Under the pieces are notes generated by a model, which saw only the letters and a list, made by a program, of their open reading frames with translations, did no database searches and had not been told where the DNA came from. Shown here piece after piece: positions 11,401 to 19,671 of a stretch of 34,141 bases of DNA. Position numbers and translations under genes: made by a program. This DNA comes from Didymodactylos carnosus. Lineage: Eukaryota; Rotifera; Eurotatoria; Philodinida; Philodinidae. The stretch covers positions 1-34,141 of the forward strand of contig CAJNOQ010001239.1 of NCBI GenBank assembly GCA_905250885.1. The letters are read 5' to 3'. Position 1 is the stretch's first letter; each line of letters starts with the position of its first letter.

Positions 11401-14400
11401 CTTATAATGTCTATGTAGCTTTTGTTGACGTACTATAGTAAAAAAATGATCGAAAGATGGGTAGTAATGACGAGTTTATATTTGTTCCATGTCAAAAAAA
11501 AAGTAATAAAAACACATACACGCACATAGATCTAATATTGCCTTTTCTATAAAAGGAAAAAAATAGAATACGTTTCTTCTAATGAATATTATTTTATTCT
11601 ACAAAATATGTATAGAAATGAATACCACAGACTCTCGTGTCTGTCATTCTAACTGCGAGAATGTACGATTGTGTGATAATATAAATCGACAATGTTAGAC
11701 TCATCTAATTTTGATTTGAAAGATTACCCTTGATATAGTTCATAATTATCGATGTTAGCCGATTATGAATTATTTTTTGAAAAAAATTTAGTTTTTTTTA
11801 AGGTTTCTCAAAAAATATTCGACGCCACCGCCTAAGGCTGAAAGCTTTTTCTGAAAATTTATATAGCTGCCACCAACAAAACATCGATACTTATAATCCA
11901 ACTTTGACATAGTTAAACGATACAGACATCTAAAGAAAGATTGTTACCGCATTTAATAATCAGAATATAATATTATTCAATGACATTTTGTGTCTGATAA
12001 TCTTTAGTTATGTTTATGATCGATAATATTAATATAAATTAAATTCTTCAAAAAAGAATGATAAAATTTGTAATATCGTTTCTCTTTATCAATATAGCAT
12101 CCAGAGATAATTTGTTGATTAAACTATCAGTCCTCATCGAGACACGGAAATCAAAAACATCCATCAAAGTCAAACAATTTTGTTAGAACGAATCATTGTT
12201 TACTTAGTCAAAAGTCTTATAAATAATTAATTACTGGTACCCTTAATATAGTTTATTGTGAAAAGAATGTTATACAATTGTATTACTATCAATTTAGTTC
12301 ACTAAATATCGGTTCGAAACATTATATCGGTTAAAAATGCTTAAATATGCTGCTTTATGTCACAGTATGCTTCAAACTACTAAAACATTTTGTTTATACT
12401 TTCGAAGTTTTCCCAAAAAATTTATAAGATCTAAGATGTTTTTTTGACTTTATCTACTTTTAGGTTTATCAACGTGTAAGACATTTAAGATAGAGTATAT
12501 TCTGAGGTATTTCTATCTGATGTTGCGTAAGTAACGAATTTTTCAGTATTGTATGAAAACTATCTAATTTAGAACTCGAATTACATTTTCTATATATAAT
12601 TCAGATTTGAAGTCGAAGCGAAGATGACATGAATTGAAAATTTGACTCGAGTGTTTTTGAGTTAGTCACATGTAACTTTATATATATTATGAGTATGTAG
12701 ATGCAGGAAGACGGAACGAGAGAATATTTTGGGAAGGACACTTCGTCTCATGGCGAGATTAAAGACCTAGAAACACTAGCAATCTGAAAGCCGTTCTTGC
12801 AAAAATGAACCGGTGAAAATATTAACCTTCAGAAAATTACTTGAGAGTCAGTTTTTGATGCGCCTTGGATTCGAAATAAAAACATAGTGCCTAGGTCTTG
12901 ACTACCACTACAATCATATTCCAGCCATCTATGAAGTTTTTACTGATCGTCTCATACTAGTCATGATACTCTCAAAAAAACGATGTCACGCCTAAACCGT
13001 ATAGATGAAGGATCTGGAGGATTATGAGTCTTTTTTAGAGAAAAAGTTTGAACTATCCGTTCATAAAATAAGAAATGTATTACTATTTTGAGTTTTAGAA
13101 ATTTGAAGAGTGTCTTGAATGATCCTTTTAAAGTTGTCTCCACTTTTGAACGATTGTTAAAGGTTTTTTAAATAAAAAGACATCCATCGATCGGTTCTAT
13201 CCTTAGATCTCTATTTCTAAAGTCATTCAGAAAATGATGGACTAAACTATATTTTGAATTGGATAGTGATTTATTAATAATTTATTACTCTAACATGACA
13301 AGTTTGCTTGCAAAGTACGACATCTTTGTGTATTTCTTCGCGTTCTGTGGACACATTCTATTACTATCAATGTTGCGCTGTTTTTGTGATTACCCCTGGT
13401 TTACTGCGGTTCGAAAAGCTACCGTCACTAAACCGTACCACTCGGTGAAACGTGTGGTTTAGCGAAGGTTATTTTCTATACCACGGTATGACAAAATACC
13501 GAGTGGTAAACCGATTTTTACATTCACCGTTTTGTTTTGCAGCAGCCATTACATAGAAACAACGCCAAAAATCGACAAAAACTTGATTTATTTTCAGATA
13601 AAATTGTTTTTTATTAACTTTGAGACTCATTGAAATTTAATTTCGACTCGAGTCAAACTTTCTTCTATCTAAAGAAGCCATTCTGCGCTTGTAAGCGCTT
13701 GAAAGTTTCAACCTTTCGAACTCCTATTCTATGTGTTCAGAATGAAAATACCGCCGGTATTACCGATCTGTAACCGACTGGTACCGCTGATACCGCAGTA
13801 ACCGTGCGGTAATTTGCCGGTTAAGCGTCCCGTATATCCTTCGGTAACCGACGATATTTCATAGGTATTGAAGATTGATAGTTGCAAAAGAGAATCATTC
13901 ACTTACTGACTCGCGATTCCTAGATCTTTCATCTGATGATGATGATCTTTATGTGATCATACATTTCTAAAAGCTTCAGTTCAAAGCAGTATCTATAAAA
14001 GTTAGTGTTCATTTTTTTTTTTTCTATTTAACACCACCATATACTGTCCCTTGCATTAGTCTTTGTATTTTGCTGTTAAATAACTCGATGGAATGGCTTC
14101 GGTAGCTTCCATGTTATCTACAGTGTATCCTTTAATTTTCTCTAAATACAATAGCTTAAAATAAACTAAATGTTCATAACATATTTACTTATATTAATCA
14201 TTTTAAACTTTTTTTAAACATTTCGGGACTCTATTTTATTTGCATGCTATGTTAAATCTATAGAAAGTCTATACCCAAGAGACATCACTTCGCCTTTCGT
14301 TTTTATATTTTATCGTTGTTTTTTATCAATTTACTTTTCTATTGCTCTTTTTTCAATCAATCAATCAGTAAGTCTTCTTTTCGTTTATGATTGACATTTG

Positions 14401-17400
14401 CTTATTTTTGTCTTTTTTATCCGGCGATGTACACGCACCCGATTAGAAACAAAAATCTCAAGACATTTACACAGTGGAAAAAAATATGTAGTTTCGTTTC
14501 CTTATTTTAACCGTGTCTGGAAATTATCCTCATTCATTTTATTCATATTGATCATGATTTGATTATATTATAGTAAAGTAAAGCAATCATACTCTCAGGA
14601 GACTTTGACTTCATTATTGTACGAACTCTTTACAACTCATCGTTATGTATATCGATATTCATCAGTCTCACTCCGTCGCTAACGTTCAACACTGAAAGTT
14701 AAAAAAAACATTTACATCACTCGGTTTCCTCAATCACATGCTTAGTTTAGATATTATCATCTTAGACAAAACTATCCGTGAGTAGTGTAAAAAGTATTCC
14801 TCGGTTAAAGAGAATTAATATTTCATCTGTGCATATTAAATAAGGAAAAAGTTGTTGACTATTCGTCTCGTATATGATGGTGAAAGTTTGTCAAGTTGTC
14901 AAACGAATCTATAGTGTCTGAATAAATGTATATATTAATGTACATATAATAATTTTATATGCAGCAAAAAGAATACAATATCTGCTATTTCGTGCTTTAA
15001 TATTTCTTTCTCCACACGATTCTTCTTCTTTCTTATCAACATCAAAAGCGCCACGTCTCTTCTTTGACATCATTTTGTTGATCTGTGGTATATGTATATT
15101 ATTTTCTGCTCCATCTAATTCTAAATGATCTTATAGAAGAATACATTGATTTTTTTTCTCTCGTTCGTCCTTCGTTTGTTCGTGTTAATAATAATCATAT
15201 GCCTGAATAATAGTTGTCTAAAACGTTGGAATCGGATAATGAAATATTAATTGAGATGTAAATCGAATATTTTCGTTTATTAATCTTTATTTATACATTT
15301 ACTAGTGGATATATACAACAATCTATAATAGGTGCGCACGGTAATGTGGATGTGAATAGAAAACAGAAGAATAACATTGTTTCAATTGAAAATAATAAAT
15401 GTTCTTAAATTATATGTATTAAATTGAATCATAAGTTTTTGACGATTTTGTATATATACCGCGTTTATATGTTGATTCGTGAAGTTAATGCTATTGGGCT
15501 GGAAGTACACTCTCTTGCATCAACTATGCTGCAGGTGTTATAAACTTAAAACTTGGTTTTACATGTCTATGTAAGTGAAATCAATCAAAAGATTCATTAT
15601 GCAGCTGTATCTATCTATTTGTAGACACAGTTAGACATCCTTGAAACATTTTCTTCTTCTGTCCCCTAATGAGTAGAATGATTTCGATTAAATACAAAAA
15701 ATATGTGCTTCTTCTCTAAGGAAGCAAAATAATTGTTGTTGTTGATGTTGTCTTCGACATCTGTATGGTGTACATTCCTGCTGAAGAGCGTCAAGCAGCT
15801 TTTAAGTTAGAAATTTTTTTTTGTTTACTCTTTATCTAAGAAAAACACACCAAGTATTTGGTTAGCTTTGTGTGTTCTATGTAAACAACAAGAGTGTAGG
15901 TATAGGAATATTTTTCCCATTTTAACAGATTTTTAGGCTAATTAGATAAACAGGCTGTGTGATTGAGAAATATTCATTAGAATAAAGTTTATAATGATAT
16001 TACTTTGAACAATTATTATTAGTTACTCATCTAGACAAGTTATAAAGCAACACATACCGATACCATTAGAGTTAATTATAAAATAATATTTTCGTAAACG
16101 ATGTCATCTATCTACATTATTAGCCTAGTAGACCAACTACAAAATCATTTTTTATTGGTTATAAAAATCAGTAGCATTCAATCGCCTATGGCTCATGGGA
16201 AAATCCTTGTCTGTAGAAAATTATCTTTTTTCCCATCACGTAACTAGGTGATGTATATAGTCTCATATTTTAGGGCATTTTCTCGCCAACTCGAAGAGGA
16301 ACCATTAACACACGAAGAAGCTGTAAATGCAGCCAAACATCCTGATTTTGAATCATCTGAACGTGTTGTTATCAATGTGTCCGGTTTAAAATTTGAAACA
16401 CAATTACAAACTTTAAATAATTTTCCTAGAACTTTATTGGGTAACCCACAGAAAAGGGTAAGATATTTTGATCCGTTAAGGAACGAATATTTTTTTGATC
16501 GTAATCGTCCAAGTTTCGATGCTATTCTGTATTATTATCAATCAAATGGTCGTCTAAGAAGGCCGAACCATGTTCCAATAGGTAAAAAATTGATAGTATA
16601 AGATTAGTATTGAATAATTTTCACGAACTATTTCGTTTATTTATTCGAATTTAGACGTATTCACTGAAGAAATCAAATTTTTTGAATTAGGCGAAGATGC
16701 GTTTAATAAATTTCGAGAAGATGAAGGATTTATTAAAGAAGAAGAAAGAATTTTACCGAGACCGGAAATTCAACGAAAAATTTGGTTATTATTTGAATAT
16801 CCGGAAACAAGTCAATGGGCCCGTGTTATTGCAATTATTTCTGTGATAGTCATTTTAATGTCAATTGTTATATTTTGTTTAGGTATATATCGAGATCATC
16901 ATTTACTTCTAAAAAATATTGCTTTATTAAAAAAGTTTTGGCAATATGTTAAATTGATTTTTTTTGACAATCAACTGATACTCGTCCCATTAAGGTTACA
17001 AAAGAGGATCTTCAAGTTTCATCATTAGGGACATCATATTTTCATTGAATATAAATTATCATAAGTTTAAATTCAAAAACAGAGTTTTTGCATTAAATTC
17101 AAAGTCACTTAGTGTTCCCGAGATAACTTGACATAAAGTAGAGTGCTGTATCCGATGAATGAGCATCGAAAGTTTATTAATTGAATTATTAGTATAGTTG
17201 TTCAAAACTCTGTTGCAGTCCAACGGGTTTTTACATACAGATTTTTTTTTTCACTTTATGCTAAAGCTGAACGTCATTTCATTTACATCTATTTTTTAAG
17301 AAACTCTACCAAAATTTAAACGTTACCGTGTGCGTGCTGCTGATAATTCATCGTACGATAATACCCGTTTAATGATTGAAGAAGACGATATTCCAGAATT

Positions 17401-19529
17401 AACCGAACCGTTTTTTATCATTGAAACATGTTGTATTGTCTGGTTTTCATTTGAATTAATCGTACGTTTTTGTTCTTGTCCATTAAAATTAGTTTTTTTA
17501 AAATCGATAATGAATATAATTGATATTGTTGCCATTGTACCGTATTTTATTACTCTATTTACAATACTAGCAGAAGAAAAAACAAAATCGAATCAAGCTA
17601 TGTCACTCGCTATTCTAAGAGTTATTCGACTCGTTCGTGTATTTCGTATATTTAAATTATCTCGTCATTCAAAAGGTTTACAAATTCTTGGACAAACGTT
17701 ACGTGCATCTATGCAAGAGCTAGGTTTACTAATATTTTTTCTATTTATCGGTGTTATACTCTTTTCGTCAGCGGTTTATTTCGCCGAACAAGGTGAACCA
17801 GAATCGTTTTTTAAATCTATACCAGATGCTTTTTGGTGGGCAATGATAACTATGGTAAGTTGAATTTTTTACCTTTCTAAAGATGATGTTTCTATAGTTG
17901 ATCATTTGAAGATGCCACATATTTAACTGAATAATTATGAGTACAGGCAGAATGAGAACTTTCGGAATATTTTGTGCCTCTATCTGCTGCAGTTTTTGAC
18001 ACAGCCCGGTTGCTATTAGAGTGGAAATCAATGTCGTTGAGAAATAATAATGAGTATTCGAAAAAGAGCCTGTTTGATAGTGAACCACAGGCTATAATTT
18101 GGAGAAATGATTGTTTAAAAAAAATATGTTATAGAAAGAATGGGAACTATCTTCATTAAAGTATCTTTAGTTCTAAGCCGTCAAGAAAGTGTCCTTTTAT
18201 ACCCTCACTCTATTCTAATCTATCTAAAGGGGCCATTTTAAACACTCTACAATTCGCTAATTCACATTAGTAACAACAAAGATTTGTCTTAGAAAGAAAC
18301 AGTTGAAATTCAAAAGAAAAATTTGTGTTGTAAAGCTATTTTTAAAATTCGAATAATTTTCCTCATCATAAAAGGCATTATAAACGTAGAGTAGAGTAAA
18401 ATGTAAGTTATTACAAATAGAACTACTGATTCACTTCCCTTGGTATACGACTGAAGCTCGCTCGTTTCACGATGTTACTTTTGTGCGACTTTCTAATGCA
18501 GTCGTACAGTTGACGTTGGACTCTGCAAGACTTAATGCACTAGTTGTCATTTCAACTCGAAATGTACCGATATTGGTCATAGTAGTATTTTTAAACGTTT
18601 TTATTTCTTATTCAATTAACATGGCAATACGAAATTCTACAGCGTAAAATAGACTATGCTTTATTGGCCATAAAGTACTAATGATAACGGGAATTTATTA
18701 TAGAAGTTTGATAGAGGTACAGTGTCAATTATGAAGAAATATTAGATTATTCTATCTACTTCAATTATCACGTTAACTGCTGTGATAATTTGACCTTTGA
18801 GTATAATATAATCCAATGACAACATTATATAATGCAGTAAATATTTATTCTCGAATAGATATAGCAAAGCTCTCAGTAGAGATTTGCAAGTTAGAACCCC
18901 AATTGAATCCATCAAAAAAGAATATTTGTTATTACTATAAAACTAATGTGTTTCTTTTTTTTTCTATTCTAGACTACGGTAAGTTAACGGCGAGATGTTG
19001 GCTACCAACATTCCATCAGTATCTTATCTTTTAATGCTGTTTTTTTTCCAAGGTTGGCTACGGTGATATGAGACCTGTTGGTATATGGGGCAAAATTGTC
19101 GGTTCCATGTGTGCTATTGCCGGTGTGCTGACCATTGCCCTTCCTGTACCTGTCATTGTTTCCAATTTTAACTATTTCTATCATCGTGATATTGATTCGG
19201 AAGAACAAAAAGATATTAAATATGCAAATACCGATAATATTGCGGCTGAAAAAGCGGCTGCAATTAACGGTGACGGTACATGTGGTACAGCACATGTTAG
19301 CATCGGCAGTTCAATTAAAAAATCCGATTTGTCCTCAGCTGAAAGTTATCAGCATTTAGGTGAATCTGATGCATTTTTACATGAAGAAACATCGAATTTT
19401 CGTAATGGTAATCATAAAGGTGCCGTTTGTCCAGCAGGAGTAGGCAGCGTCGTGGCAAATAGTCCATTGACACAAAGAAAAGTGAACAGTGCCAGTATAA
19501 ATAATATGAATGTTGAAACAGATGTTTGA
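5369..19529 (+). CDS. Shaker (Kv1/KCNA-like): Shaker-type voltage-gated potassium channel (Kv1), whole gene
   Basis: This is the alpha subunit of a tetrameric, depolarisation-opened K+ channel of the plasma membrane. The coding join is 5369-5421 (or 8421-8473), 10674-10826, 16274-16581, 16655-16882, 17301-17854, 18973-18978 and 19053-19529. It totals 1779 nt, giving 592 residues plus stop. All junctions are GT-AG and in phase. In order: a variable N-terminus (1-68); the T1 tetramerisation domain, from [15 protein letters not shown] to the conserved [12 protein letters not shown] and [11 protein letters not shown]1 ending SIVIFCLETLP; an S1-S2 loop with an NSS glycosylation site; S2; S3; an S4 with regularly spaced arginines ([20 protein letters not shown]); S5; the pore with TTVGYGD (433-439); S6 with the [15 protein letters not shown] gate; a polar tail; and ETDV at the end. 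Length and order match invertebrate Shaker. Nothing in the joined frame is broken. The exon structure predicts N-terminal isoforms. Confidence 0.97.
6060..7170. mobile_element. Element bounded by diverged inverted repeats rich in ATAAGATTCTTAT motifs
   Basis: The left side (about 6075-6160) includes CAGTCGATGAAAATGCGTAA followed by ATAAGATTCTTAT. The right side (about 7040-7165) carries the reverse complement of a diverged copy (CGTCGACGGAAATGCGTAGA in that orientation). Both ends are dense in TCTTATA/TATAAGA words. Between them lies an antisense GIY-YIG nuclease fragment. Either this is a non-autonomous inverted-repeat element that picked up the fragment, or the inverted repeats are two independent insertions. 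The outer limits are approximate. Confidence 0.5.
6484..6890 (-). pseudogene. GIY-YIG endonuclease domain remnant, Penelope-like retroelement type
   Basis: Read on the minus strand from about 6890, the frame gives an upstream stretch with [20 protein letters not shown], then [19 protein letters not shown] and later CRHLVEH. This is the layout of the GIY-YIG nuclease at the C-terminus of Penelope-like retroelement proteins: VVY stands for GIY, a Cys pair follows, and YAG stands for YIG. After the EH motif similarity seems to continue in another frame (stop codon at 6484), indicating a frameshift. An in-frame stop precedes the fragment near 6895. No reverse transcriptase is visible. It is a decayed fragment. 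The family assignment rests on remembered motif pattern only. Confidence 0.6.
8421..8473 (+). CDS. Shaker (Kv1/KCNA-like): Kv1 alternative first coding exon 1b
   Basis: The ATG at 8421 opens 17 codons plus CC ([17 protein letters not shown], then CC) before a consensus GTAAGT donor at 8474. Joining to 10674 gives CCA (Pro) and then GQDTRRRG in the correct frame. It aligns with exon 1a residue for residue at M-x-M-x-T-x-W-Q, and has the same 53-nt length and phase. Exons 1a and 1b each start with their own ATG and share the exon 2 acceptor, so they should be used alternatively from separate promoters. Confidence 0.87.
8700..9145 (-). mobile_element. tRNA-derived SINE with a CORE-like central domain
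   Basis: On the minus strand the element begins near 9143 with a tRNA-like head. An A box resembling TGGCTTGATGA lies at 9126-9136 and a B box GTGTTCGAACC at 9085-9095, with 30 bases between, the spacing of a tRNA internal pol III promoter. Just downstream comes TCTTGGGCAAGTTACTTA (9057-9040), then GTGCCTCGAATCACCCG (9032-9016). These match the hallmark words of the CORE domain shared by mammalian MIR and other CORE-SINEs. The segment is visibly richer in G+C than its flanks. The 3' end is uncertain. The similarity was judged by eye and memory. Confidence 0.65.
9996..10015. repeat. TA dinucleotide microsatellite
   Basis: An uninterrupted (TA)n run of about 20 bases, followed by TGTATGTATC, lies in the intron before exon 2. 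No function is inferred. Confidence 0.8.
10674..10826 (+). CDS. Shaker (Kv1/KCNA-like): Kv1 exon 2: N-terminal linker, frame-neutral cassette
   Basis: The exon runs from the base after AAG (10673) to CCAG|GTTTGT (donor at 10827). It encodes [17 protein letters not shown], a histidine-rich stretch ([11 protein letters not shown]) and an acidic patch (IDNEEHV), ending [10 protein letters not shown] plus two bases of an Arg codon. Entry and exit are both phase 2 and the length is 153 nt, so skipping it keeps the frame. The segment is the variable linker between the N-terminal tip and the T1 domain and has no family signature. The RRR cluster would follow the hydrophobic tip of exon 1a or 1b, as basic residues do in ball-type inactivation peptides (inference). 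Confidence 0.88.
13388..13860. mobile_element. CGGTA/TACCG-rich inverted-repeat element
   Basis: The left side near 13388-13445 (GGTTTACTGCGGTTCG, then TACCACTCGGTGAAACG) is matched in inverted, diverged form near 13780-13825 (TACCGCAGTAACCGTGCGG). In addition, TACCGAGTGGTAAACCG at 13497-13513 is the reverse complement of a variant of the 13430-13445 segment. Words such as ACCG, CGGTA and CCGGTA recur throughout, unlike the flanking DNA. No protein is encoded. It is probably a non-autonomous element or a decayed palindromic repeat; the limits are approximate. Confidence 0.45.
14093..14124 (+). CDS. Candidate third alternative Kv1 first exon (1c)
   Basis: The ATG at 14093 opens [10 protein letters not shown] plus GT before a possible donor GTATCC at 14125. 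That leaves phase 2, the phase needed to join exon 3 at 16274. It lies downstream of exon 2, so such a transcript would skip exon 2, which the phases allow. The peptide resembles the MAAVAGLYG start of Drosophila Shaker B, whose N-terminus is the classical inactivation ball. The donor is weak (no G at +5), and a phase-0 donor at 14123 would break the frame. The upstream ATG at 14088 runs into a stop. Similarity over such a short stretch could be chance. Confidence 0.3.
16274..16581 (+). CDS. Shaker (Kv1/KCNA-like): Kv1 exon 3: T1 tetramerisation domain, first part
   Basis: The exon starts after TATTTTAG; its first G completes the Arg codon begun in exon 2. It encodes a linker ([20 protein letters not shown]) and then the T1 domain: [63 protein letters not shown]1 lets only subfamily-matched subunits assemble and docks beta subunits on the cytoplasmic side. 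The motifs are near-identical to Kv1 channels. The in-frame ATG at 16248 belongs to the intron, not to the protein. The exon ends ATAG|GTAAAA at 16581 (phase 1). Confidence 0.96.
16655..16882 (+). CDS. Shaker (Kv1/KCNA-like): Kv1 exon 4: end of T1, T1-S1 linker and S1
   Basis: The intron 16582-16654 is only 73 nt. The exon encodes [20 protein letters not shown] (end of T1), the invariant linker [13 protein letters not shown], then [18 protein letters not shown] and the S1 helix [15 protein letters not shown]. It ends with the first base of a Glu codon before a GTATAT donor at 16883. It is highly conserved with Kv1 of other animals and has no missing residues. Confidence 0.96.
16883..17300 (+). 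other. Kv1 intron 4
   Basis: A 418-nt AT-rich intron separates S1 from the S1-S2 loop, with a donor GTATAT and an acceptor TTTTTTAAG. It contains no recognisable element. Confidence 0.85.
17301..17854 (+). CDS. Shaker (Kv1/KCNA-like): Kv1 exon 5: S2 to pore helix, voltage sensor
   Basis: The exon encodes [18 protein letters not shown] (with a potential N-glycosylation site in the extracellular S1-S2 loop), S2 ([18 protein letters not shown]), S3 ([15 protein letters not shown]) and a short S3-S4 linker ending NQAMSLA. S4 follows with positive residues every third position, then the S4-S5 linker ([20 protein letters not shown]), S5 ([20 protein letters not shown]), the turret ([16 protein letters not shown]) and the pore helix FWWAMITM. 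It stops at ATG|GTAAGT, immediately before the two threonines of the selectivity filter. Those must come from elsewhere, because the next large exon begins with VGYGD. Confidence 0.97.
17855..18972 (+). other. Kv1 intron 5, ahead of the micro-exon
   Basis: This 1118-nt intron runs from GTAAGT to a strong acceptor. A branch-like AACTAAT lies at 18941-18947, followed by a pyrimidine tract ending TCTATTCTAG at 18972. Signals this strong suit recognition of a tiny exon. No transposon or other exon is recognised. Confidence 0.8.
18973..18978 (+). CDS. Shaker (Kv1/KCNA-like): Kv1 exon 6: 6-nt micro-exon encoding Thr-Thr of the selectivity filter
   Basis: The six bases ACTACG lie between TTCTATTCTAG and GTAAGT. 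Read in phase 0 they give Thr-Thr (residues 433-434) and join WWAMITM from exon 5 to VGYGDM from exon 7. This rebuilds MTTVGYGDM exactly as in Shaker. The second Thr is the T of the K+ channel signature TVGYG, and its backbone carbonyl and side chain form the innermost K+ site (family knowledge). Without this exon the frame stays open but the filter would read ITMVGYG. Splice signals on both sides are near consensus, and no other sequence between 17855 and 19052 was found to supply the residues. Confidence 0.92.
19053..19529 (+). CDS. Shaker (Kv1/KCNA-like): Kv1 exon 7: filter, S6 gate and C-terminal tail
   Basis: The exon follows a 74-nt intron (18979-19052) with acceptor TTTTTTTTCCAAG. It encodes [19 protein letters not shown]6 ([17 protein letters not shown] with the PVP hinge), [10 protein letters not shown] and a tail of about 115 residues. 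The tail is rich in Ala, Ser, Asn and Gly and ends NMNVETDV before TGA. ETDV is a class I PDZ ligand identical to the end of Drosophila Shaker and vertebrate Kv1.4, which clusters channels through MAGUK scaffolds. The residue equivalent to Shaker T449 is Arg (R441). The rest of the tail has no recognisable domain. Confidence 0.97.
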   Translation, partial: VGYGDMRPVGIWGKIVGSMCAIAGVLTIALPVPVIVSNFNYFYHRDIDSEEQKDIKYANTDNIAAEKAAAINGDGTCGTAHVSIGSSIKKSDLSSAESYQHLGESDAFLHEETSNFRNGNHKGAVCPAGVGSVVANSPLTQRKVNSASINNMNVETDV

Positions 19530-19573
19530 GAGATCTACTTTATTCTATTGTTTATCCGTCCATAACCACGACA

Positions 19574-19671
19574 AATAAAGAAACAGTTTTAGCTTTTCTC
19601 GAAACAGATGACCACATCCTCACACCGGTACTCTTCTCTGTTTATTTTTATTTAGAAAATGAACAAATAAA
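19574..19671 (+). promoter_or_regulatory. Two candidate polyadenylation signals for Kv1
   Basis: AATAAA occurs at 19574-19579 and again at 19666-19671, 45 and 137 bases after the stop codon. Either could define the mRNA end. In AT-rich DNA the hexamer also occurs by chance, so the assignment rests on position. Confidence 0.5.

Larger units (their letters stand above)
10827..16273 (+). other. Large Kv1 intron before the T1 exon
   Basis: This 5.4-kb intron is AT-rich. It contains a CGGTA-rich element (13388-13860) and a possible third first exon (14093-14124). It ends CTCATATTTTAG at 16273. I see no other exon: the open frames 12961-13143 and 13259-13462 show no domain. The pure AT stretch at 10940-11010 is built of TTAATTA-like words. 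Confidence 0.6.

Noticed and set aside
16248..16273. ATG at 16248 as start of a short potassium channel protein
   Set aside because: The preceding residues do not match the family, and a TATTTTAG acceptor at 16273 joins in phase with exon 2 (AG+G gives Arg).
17854..19053. Direct splice of exon 5 to exon 7, or reading Kv1 as a pseudogene lacking TT
   Set aside because: It would give ITMVGYG, a filter without its threonines. The ACTACG micro-exon with strong flanking splice signals restores the exact family sequence.
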